Assembly: GCA_006227785.1 (NCBI GenBank) | Contig: SBFU01000157.1 | Location: 1 to 5,442 of the forward strand | Source: Burkholderiales bacterium | GTDB lineage: Bacteria; Pseudomonadota; Gammaproteobacteria; Burkholderiales; Burkholderiaceae_C | Length of the DNA stretch: 5,442 bases | Direction: 5' to 3' | In this document: one piece after another, positions 1 to 4,893 of the stretch | How the letters are laid out: each line of letters starts with the position of its first letter | Numbering within the stretch: the first letter of the stretch is position 1 | Position numbers and translations under genes: made by a program | The notes under the pieces: generated by a model | Database searches by the model: none | What the model was told of the DNA's origin: nothing | Seen by the model: only the letters and a program-made list of their open reading frames with translations

Positions 1-65
1 CGCCGAATTAACTGCGACTCGCGCCGCAAGATTGCGACTGGCGGGCGTTATTTTGTGCGACTGGC
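1..65. mobile_element. Possible IS21-like insertion sequence end (partial)
   Basis: Three direct copies of the motif TGCGACTSGC lie at 13-22, 33-42 and 56-65, about 20-23 bases apart. Tandem short direct repeats at the termini are a known property of IS21-family elements, where they act as transposase binding sites. The position also fits: the minus-strand helicase gene loses recognisable DUF3427 sequence just here, after the SKRGQ residues at about 75-61. The rest of the element would lie to the left of the window, so no transposase gene is visible. I cannot place the exact tip, and the usual TG...CA end is not clearly present. The last repeat may partly belong to the interrupted gene. The IS family is an inference from the repeat pattern only. 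Confidence 0.4.
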
Positions 66-1898
66 CTCGCTTGCTCGCTGGCGTCGTCGCATTCTGGCTC
101 TGCCAGTGGAAGGTGTGCTCGTCGATCCAGTGGTCGTGATACCGATGCTCCTGCGCCTTGCCTTGTTTGTTCAAGGTCACCAGCAGGACATGCACCTTCT
201 TGTCGTTCAGCACCACGTGGCCGACGTTCCAGCTGCCTGGGTTGAACGTCGCCCCGAACAGCGGCGGGATGTCCTCCCGCGCGAAGGGTTGGCCGATGAC
301 CAAGTCGAGCGGGTCGACCACTGCCTTCAATCGCGCCAGGGTGCGCATCTCGTCGGTTGCTTGCAGATCCTCGTAGGCCGGGTTATTGGCCTTCAGGATG
401 TAGCTGCCGTCCTTGGTCTTGGTGACCACGCGCAGGAGGTACTGGTTGTCGCCACCTGCCTCGTCCTGCCGTTCGATCGCCATCACCGTGCCGGTGATCG
501 ACCCGGCATTGCTGGGGCTGACCAGTTCCAGCAGCAGGTAGTCGCCAACTCGGATGGGGTTCTTGCCGCCATCCATCGAATTCCCCGATGCCCGCGCGAT
601 GAAGTGGCGCGTTGCATCCAGATTGCCGTAGGCCGCGGGCAAGATGCGGTGCTCCTCGGCGTCGGTCCTTCCCGTACGAAAGTGCCCACACGCGATCTTG
701 AGATTCGGGAAGTACGGCAGTTCGACTTCCGGCCGTTGTTTGGGCGCGAAGGGAATGACGTTGGAAGCCTCCGCGTCCACGGGGCGACGTACTTCGTAGG
801 CGGCGAGCCGGTAGGCCGTCAGCTCTTGGAGAAGTCCGCCTGCAGCCTCAGCTTCTTCAGCCAGCAGCTGTTGTGCGAGCGAGAAGCGATCTCCATCAAC
901 GCGGAAGAATGCCGAGCCAGCCGAAGCGAGGTTGCCACCGATCCAGGCGTTGATCGGGTTGTCGCGCCAGTACCGGATCCACGTTGCTTCGCGCCCATCG
1001 GGCAGTTTGACGATCGCCTCTGGCAGATCGCTGAGCAAGCTGGGTCGGCGGTGCAGGACCTCCCAGGACCGTTGCGCGAGGGCTGCCACCGATGGCGGGG
1101 TGACCAGCCCATCCAGCTCCAGCCAAGCTTCGAGCAGGACCATCTTGAAGCTCTTGGTCATCGGCGTGACCTCGACTTCGCGGGGCAATCCACCCAAGGC
1201 CTTTAAGGCGCGTGCATCGTCCTCCAGGAGGTCGCCCATGGCGTCGACGAGCTCGAACCAGCTGCCATGCTGGTGGCGCATCGCCTGGACGCTTGCACCG
1301 GAGCGGTAGAACTCAGCCAAGGTCGGCCTGCGCCCGAAGCTGGCGCGCAGTGCTTCGTAGTCCTTCTGAGTCCCGGCGCTGTCCAGCGACTTCAGGAACT
1401 CGATGATCTTCAGGTCGTAGTTGACGTAGCAGCCATCAGGAAGCTCAAGCCGATCTTGCTCAGCCTGACGCCCGAAAGCAGCGAGCGCCTTGTATGTCGA
1501 GCCCACACCGAACAGAGCCTGCGGCTTCTGCAGGAAGCTCTGGTGGTTGCCGATGAAGTCCAGAATGACCAGGTGGGTCTTTTCGTCGCTGAGACGCAGG
1601 CCGCGGCCGAGTTGCTGAAGGAAGAGGATCTTCGACTCGGTCGGCCGCAGCATCATCACGGTGTCGATGCCGGGAAGGTCGACGCCCTCGTTGAAGAGGT
1701 CCACGGAGAAGACGATGCTGAGCTGGCCTTCGCGCAGCTGCTCCAGTGCCTGTGCGCGCCCGAGCGCCGACCCGGCGTACACGGCAGCCGACGAGATGCC
1801 CGCCTTCTGAAACTGCGCCGCCATGTACTCGGCGTGCCTGATCGACACGCAGAAGGCAAGAGTGCGTCTCTGTGCCCTTGATCGCCACTCCCGGATGG
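1..1898 (-). pseudogene. SF2 helicase C-terminal half with S24-like peptidase domain and DUF3427, N-terminally truncated
   Basis: The minus strand reads openly through every codon from about 1898 to the window edge, giving about 610 recognisable residues. In order: the second RecA-like helicase domain with RTLAFCVS (1866-1843), motif V FSVDLFNEGVD (1710-1678) and motif VI LQQLGRGLR (1620-1594). A helical middle region follows. Next comes an S24/LexA-type segment with ASGNSMDGG (candidate catalytic Ser codon 579-577), GDYLLLE, and a VVTKTKDG segment around 425-410 that may supply the catalytic Lys. The DUF3427-type end carries FHWQSQN (111-91). Relatives are roughly 1000-residue proteins with an N-terminal nuclease and/or DExH domain, annotated as DEAD/DEAH helicase or type III restriction-like. 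Here Walker A and the DExH box are absent, because homology stops at the junction near 1893-1905. The 3' end also appears cut, near base 60, by foreign sequence. ATPase activity is therefore not expected. An ATG at 2067 keeps the frame open across the junction, but those first residues are antisense to the neighbouring gene. The domain calls are firm; a role in defence is inferred. Confidence 0.85.
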
Positions 1899-1903
1899 CG
1901 TGC

Positions 1904-1917
1904 CGCGCGCGCGAGGG
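1904..1917. repeat. 14-nt direct repeat, copy 1 (at helicase junction)
   Basis: CGCGCGCGCGAGGG at this position is repeated exactly at 2277-2290. This copy lies at the point where homology switches from the minus-strand helicase to the plus-strand helicase. The alternating CG core is self-complementary, so it can pair in either orientation and could favour slippage or rearrangement. The core is low in complexity, so a chance match cannot be excluded. Confidence 0.6.
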
Positions 1918-2272
1918 TGCCAGCGAAGCAGCGGCAAGCTTTGGCAATACAGCTCCAAGACCTGGCGCCAGACGCTCCCAGGGTTCTTCTGGCGACGGGC
2001 AAGCTGATCGGCGAAGGATTCGACCACCCGCCGTTGGACACGCTGGTGCTGGCGATGCCCATCTCATGGCGAGGCAGCCTGCAACAGTACGCCGGCAGGC
2101 TCCATCGGGAGCATGCCTGCAAGACCGACATCCAGATCGTCGACTTCGTGGACACGGGCATCCGGCTCTCGCCCGCATGTGGCAAAAGCGGCAGCAGGGC
2201 TACCGCGCGATGGGATACCGGCTGAACTCAACCGCCGAGGACGGGTCGACCCCGCAGCTACAGATTGACTAG
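1905..2272 (+). pseudogene. C-terminal fragment of a second SF2 helicase (TOTE-like type), frameshifted
   Basis: The fragment shows motif V as LLATGKLIGEGFD (1986-2024), then LDTLVLAMPISW, and motif VI as QQYAGRLHR (2082-2108) with its two arginines. It continues through DIQIVDFVDTG (about 2124-2159). In this frame the sequence then turns to nonsense, while the next frame gives HPALARMWQKRQQGYRAMGY and stops at TAG 2270-2272. Adding one G to the GGG run at 2156-2158 would restore a continuous family-like C-terminus. A single-base deletion, real or a sequencing error, is therefore the best explanation. This flavour of helicase domain is typical of SF2 proteins in which it is joined to an archaeo-eukaryotic primase (TOTE conflict systems), but the primase part is not present and the subfamily is inferred. 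Everything upstream of motif V is missing, with no Walker A, no DExH box and no start codon. Upstream of about 1905 the same strand is antisense to the minus-strand helicase. Confidence 0.75.
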
Positions 2273-2437
2273 CAGTCGCGCGCGCGAGGGCTCCGGTGGT
2301 GTGCGCAGGGCGCAGCGAGCAGCGCTACGATGACGCTGAGCAGCAACTTTGGCGCGACGGTAGGCCAGTCGCATCAACTCCCGCGCACTGGCGACCGACT
2401 CCGTGGCGCGGCCATCGCTAAGTGCTTGTCGCACCAC
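2258..2437 (-). CDS. Possible small hypothetical ORF (weak)
   Basis: This minus-strand frame is open from about 2463 down to a TAG at 2260-2258. With a GTG start at 2437 it gives 59 residues, including RELMRLAYRRAKVAAQRHR. An ATG at 2374 would give a much shorter product. The product would be basic and rich in Ala and Arg. I recognise no family. No convincing ribosome binding site precedes either start, and the 3' end overlaps the tail of the plus-strand helicase fragment by 15 bases. It could be the end of a decayed gene or a chance frame in G+C-rich DNA. It is recorded because the stretch 2273-2540 has no other candidate. Confidence 0.2.
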   Translation of the reverse strand: MVRQALSDGRATESVASARELMRLAYRRAKVAAQRHRSAARCALRTPPEPSRARLLVNL

Positions 2438-2540
2438 CCGCGCCAGAGCAGTTAATCTGGCGCCCTACGAGTCGAGCCAACCCGTCGATGCTTCGGTTTT
2501 CCGCCGGGCTTGGTTCCAGGACAACAAGCGTGGCAACGCT
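2273..2540. other. Intergenic stretch without a secure gene
   Basis: This segment lies between the stop of the plus-strand helicase fragment and the stop of the minus-strand PEP-CTERM gene, so the two genes face each other. It holds the second 14-nt repeat, the weak minus-strand ORF, and an inverted copy (GCCAGTCGCA, 2364-2373) of the ten-base motif seen at the left window edge. I see no tRNA or other RNA gene. Confidence 0.5.
2277..2290. repeat. 14-nt direct repeat, copy 2 (after helicase fragment)
   Basis: This is an identical copy of CGCGCGCGCGAGGG from 1904-1917. It begins four bases after the TAG stop of the plus-strand helicase fragment, so the two copies bracket that fragment almost exactly. 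Confidence 0.6.
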
Positions 2541-2541
2541 T
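2526..2541 (-). terminator. Hairpin at the end of the PEP-CTERM gene, possible terminator
   Basis: A perfect six-base-pair stem with a four-base loop (AAGCGT-ggca-ACGCTT on the plus strand) directly abuts the TGA stop (2543-2541) of the minus-strand gene. No run of T follows on the minus strand, so it is not a canonical intrinsic terminator. It may only stabilise the transcript end, or be a chance hairpin. Confidence 0.3.
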
Positions 2542-3743
2542 CACCGGAGACGCGCGTACCGGCGCTGACGTACGCTGGCCAGGCACAGGAGGCCCGCCCC
2601 CAGCAGCGCCGCTGTGCCCGGCTCAGGCACGCCCTGCGGATCCAGACTGGCGATGAAGTCATCCCCCAGCTGCATGAGGAAGGCCCTCTCCTGGCCCCGG
2701 TAGGTGCCCAGGCCTGTGATCCACCCGGCATCGTTGATGTCCATGGCGAAGCGCAGTTGCCAGTCGGCGGCGTCGGCGGCGGAGAGCAGGCCATTGAGGT
2801 CCCACAGCTTCTGGCCCACCCACAACGTTGCCACCAGCTCGTTGAGGTGCAGGTCGCCCCCCGCGACCCAGCCCAGGTTGTTGATCGACCGGGGCTCGAA
2901 GGACAGCCCTTGGGTGAAGCCCGTGAGCGCACGCTCGGTCCCGTCCGCTTCGCGAACGAACCCGGTCTTGGAGTTGGCGACGCCTTCCGTGCGCCAGCCG
3001 ACGATCTGGCCGGCGTTGTTCAGATCGTTGACGGTGCCGCTCTGCAGCACCTCGACAAGGGTGCCGTCGGCCTTGCGGACCTGGATGCGAGTCTGGTTGA
3101 GCTGAACCGTGTGGTCGAGCAGGGCATCTCCCTGGTCGTTCATGGCTCTGAACTCGGTGGAGAGCCCAGTCACCGGCCCGATTTCGGTGTAGCTGCCGTT
3201 GGCGTAGATCCAGGAGCGCGTGTTGCCCTGGCTGCAGTCGGCGTTGGCACACTTGAAATACTGGCCGCCGATGACCCCGTCATCGCCGATGCCCAAGACC
3301 GAAAAGTTCGTCACCCCGGCCGGCTTGCCCAGCAGCTGGGCTGCACCCCAGCCGCCGCCAGGGTTCGGTGTCCAGCGGGCCAACTGCCCTTCGACGAGCC
3401 CTGCGATCACGCCGGCATCGTTGATCGCCAGGGCCACGCTGCGCAGGGTCCCCGGGGTCTGCACGCTCTGCAGCTCCACGGCCGCGGCACCCGTGGCCGT
3501 CGGTGCCCAGGCCGTTGACAGGAACACCGGAGCTGCGGGCTGCGTGGCCAGTGCCGAGTAGCCGACCACCTGACCGGTCTGGTTGAGCCGGTAGGACGCC
3601 GTCAGGTCCAGATCCTTGCTTGCCGGCGCCAGCTCGTGGATGACCGTGACGGGCGCTGCCAGGCATGTGCCCGCGAGCAGCAGGCCGGCAACGGCGCCGA
3701 GGCGTTCGACCCAGGCGGGGCGCTGACTGGATGGACGTGTCAT
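2541..3743 (-). CDS. HAF-repeat PEP-CTERM sorting-domain secreted protein
   Basis: This is a 400-residue exported protein, probably processed by an exosortase/XrtA-type enzyme at the cell envelope. The start at 3743 (MTRPSSQRP) is preferred over the in-frame ATG 180 bases upstream. It places a normal signal peptide first (basic residues, hydrophobic GAVAGLLLAGTCLA at about 16-29, likely cut before APVTV), and a purine-rich GGAAG lies about 12 bases upstream. The body carries repeated blocks typical of HAF-type repeats: LNQTGQVVGY (53-62), INDAGVIAG (107-115), IGDDGVIGG (152-160), LNNAGQIVGW (241-250), INNLGWVAGG (287-296) and INDAGWITG (336-344). The C-terminus is a full sorting signal: VPEPGT at 372-377, a hydrophobic stretch to about 389, then RQRR. 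Such proteins are usually surface or extracellular-matrix components; ligand and function are unknown. It is divergent from the tail-tube gene and probably transcribed alone. No exosortase gene lies in the window. Confidence 0.9.
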   Translation of the reverse strand: MTRPSSQRPAWVERLGAVAGLLLAGTCLAAPVTVIHELAPASKDLDLTASYRLNQTGQVVGYSALATQPAAPVFLSTAWAPTATGAAAVELQSVQTPGTLRSVALAINDAGVIAGLVEGQLARWTPNPGGGWGAAQLLGKPAGVTNFSVLGIGDDGVIGGQYFKCANADCSQGNTRSWIYANGSYTEIGPVTGLSTEFRAMNDQGDALLDHTVQLNQTRIQVRKADGTLVEVLQSGTVNDLNNAGQIVGWRTEGVANSKTGFVREADGTERALTGFTQGLSFEPRSINNLGWVAGGDLHLNELVATLWVGQKLWDLNGLLSAADAADWQLRFAMDINDAGWITGLGTYRGQERAFLMQLGDDFIASLDPQGVPEPGTAALLGAGLLCLASVRQRRYARLR

Positions 3744-4074
3744 GGCTTCGCTTCTTCCGTTCGAGATGGTTGGGCCGGTGGTTCCCGGCGAGATCCATTG
3801 CGCCGGCGCAGGCGTTCCTGAAGCGTTGCAAACGGGCCGTGCTCGCGTTCTCCACCCCGGATCCCCCCGCGATCGAGGGATCGGCGTCCGGCATGGCCAG
3901 CATCTCCCGCGCAGCGGCCTCACCGCCCACGCCGCTCATGCGCGGCAGGGTGCACGGCTCTTCTCCTGCCACAAGGCCGGCAAGGCCTCGCTGCCGTGAC
4001 CGCGCCGCCGCCGGCTTCAGCGGCAGCCCGGGTCACCGTTCGGCCGGATCAGCATGGGGTCGAGGAGTCCGCTC

Positions 4075-4083
4075 TGCTACCCT
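4075..4083 (+). promoter_or_regulatory. Candidate extended -10 promoter element for the tail-tube gene
   Basis: TGCTACCCT resembles an extended -10 (TGn followed by TAnnnT). The region 17 bases upstream (TGGGGT at about 4055-4060) is a poor match to a -35 box. If used, the leader to the start codon at 4236 would be about 145 bases. This is a visual match only. Confidence 0.22.
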
Positions 4084-4224
4084 GCACCTGGGTCACGACT
4101 CGCACATGGCGAACGAGCATGGTGTTGCGGCGTTCACGAGGCGCCTGTCGGGCGAGGCCGTGCCAACGCGCTTGGGTTGACGCCCTTCGGCCGGGCCGTT
4201 CCTGCGGCAGGTTCACACGAGATC

Positions 4225-4228
4225 GGAG
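4225..4228 (+). promoter_or_regulatory. Ribosome binding site GGAG of the tail-tube gene
   Basis: GGAG followed by seven bases and then ATG at 4236. It supports this start over the longer in-frame opening that begins near 3996, whose extra residues look like translated non-coding DNA. Confidence 0.75.
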
Positions 4229-4235
4229 AAGACCG

Positions 4236-4694
4236 ATGGCAGACGATGGTTCCGCTCAATCCGCCACCGTGTGGCCGCTCCCGAAGTTCCGCTTTGAAGT
4301 GCGATGGGACTCGGCCGTGATGCACTTCCAGGAGGTCTCGGGCCTGGACGTCGAGACACAGCGCATCGAGTACCGGCACGCCGACATCCCCGGCTTCTCG
4401 GTCACCAAGATGCCAGGTCTGCAGAAGGTCAGCGACGTCACCCTGAAGAAGGGTGTCTTCAAGAGCGACAACCGGTTCTGGGACTGGTTCAACGAGATCA
4501 AGATGAACACCATCAAGCGAAAGCCGGTGACCATCACCCTGCTTGACGAAGCCGGAGCGCCCACCATGGTGTGGACACTGGCCAATGCCTGGCCTAGCAA
4601 GGTCAGTGGCACCGATCTCAAGTCGGAGGGCAACGAAGTGGCAGTGGAGACCATCGTGATCTCGCACGAGGGTCTGACCATCGCCAACGTCTGA
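4236..4694 (+). CDS. T4 gp19-like phage tail tube protein (eCIS/contractile tail type)
   Basis: This 152-residue protein matches the tail-tube family Phage_T4_gp19 (known also as 'conserved hypothetical phage tail region protein'). The family includes the inner-tube subunits of extracellular contractile injection systems such as Afp1/Afp5 and Pvc1. Subunits of this family stack as hexamer rings to form the tube inside a contractile sheath. Visible family blocks are PLPKFRFEV (15-22), FQEVSGLDVETQRIEYR (31-47), MPGLQKVSDVTLKKGV (59-74), FWDWF (81-85), KRKPVTITLLDEAG (94-107), WTLANAWPSKVSG (113-125) and EGNEVAVETIVISHEGL (131-147). Length and ends are normal for the family. The start is fixed by GGAG at 4225-4228. 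No sheath, baseplate, spike, AAA ATPase or second tube gene adjoins it: a PEP-CTERM gene diverges on the left and a CAP protein converges on the right. It is either an orphan or lies far from the rest of a cluster. The family call is firm; membership in a working injection machine cannot be shown here. Confidence 0.92.
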   Translation: MADDGSAQSATVWPLPKFRFEVRWDSAVMHFQEVSGLDVETQRIEYRHADIPGFSVTKMPGLQKVSDVTLKKGVFKSDNRFWDWFNEIKMNTIKRKPVTITLLDEAGAPTMVWTLANAWPSKVSGTDLKSEGNEVAVETIVISHEGLTIANV

Positions 4695-4893
4695 TGGCGT
4701 GGCGAGAGGATCCGCGTCAGAGCCGCAAGTCTGTCGCGGTTCCTTGTGGGCCGTCGCTGGCGGCGCGTTCACAACGCTGACCAGAAGGTCGACCGCGAGA
4801 ACGCCTACGCGGAGATGCTCACCTTTGCACGCCTGGGCATGGGGTTCGTGGTGCCGCCGGCTAATCCAGACGATCCGGCATGGGATCCAGCCG
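4695..4893. other. Convergent intergenic spacer with possible gene remnant
   Basis: This is the space between the stop of the tail-tube gene and the stop of the minus-strand CAP gene. The plus strand stays open in the tail-tube frame after its TGA. It shows a protein-like stretch, ENAYAEMLTFARLGMGF (4797-4847), followed by PPANPDDPAWDPA, reachable from a GTG at 4746 without a clear ribosome binding site. The frame runs on to 4997 as antisense of the CAP gene, so it is unlikely to be a complete gene as it stands. I do not recognise the family. An inverted repeat GATCC-ggcatg-GGATC at 4872-4887 and the wider imperfect pairing CGGCT (4858-4862) with AGCCG (4889-4893) could act as a two-way terminator. 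Neither has a T run. Confidence 0.3.

Larger units (their letters stand above)
3744..4235. other. Divergent intergenic region, no gene seen
   Basis: These 492 bases separate the starts of the minus-strand PEP-CTERM gene and the plus-strand tail-tube gene, so both promoters should lie here. Open frames run across it on both strands, but they are long accidental frames extending into the neighbouring genes in the wrong phase, without recognisable protein content. A short inverted repeat AGGCC-ggcaa-GGCCT lies at 3974-3988; its meaning is unclear. I see no RNA gene or riboswitch. Confidence 0.5.

Noticed and set aside
55..1206. Long plus-strand open frame of 383 codons
   Set aside because: It is antisense to the clearly recognisable helicase-S24-DUF3427 coding sequence on the minus strand and has no family-like motifs.
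1267..1881. Plus-strand open frame of 204 codons
   Set aside because: It is the exact antisense phase of helicase motifs V and VI on the minus strand.
1460..2185. Minus-strand open frame of 241 codons crossing the junction
   Set aside because: It is in a different phase from the true helicase frame, rich in Arg, Ala and Pro, and without motifs.
2403..3518. Plus-strand open frame of 371 codons
   Set aside because: It is antisense to the HAF-repeat PEP-CTERM gene, which has a signal peptide, repeats and a sorting signal.
3828..3844. Possible sigma-54 promoter on the minus strand upstream of the PEP-CTERM gene
   Set aside because: The -24-like half lacks the GG and the spacing to the TTGC element is two bases too long.
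3744..3923. N-terminal extension of the PEP-CTERM protein to an ATG at 3923
   Set aside because: The 60 extra residues would sit in front of a standard signal peptide and look like translated non-coding DNA. The ATG at 3743 is the better start.
3974..3988. AGGCC/GGCCT inverted repeat as an operator
   Set aside because: It is a short G+C-rich palindrome expected by chance in this composition, and no regulator is known.
4177..4205. TTGACG as a -35 box for the tail-tube gene
   Set aside because: No acceptable -10 element lies 16-18 bases downstream.
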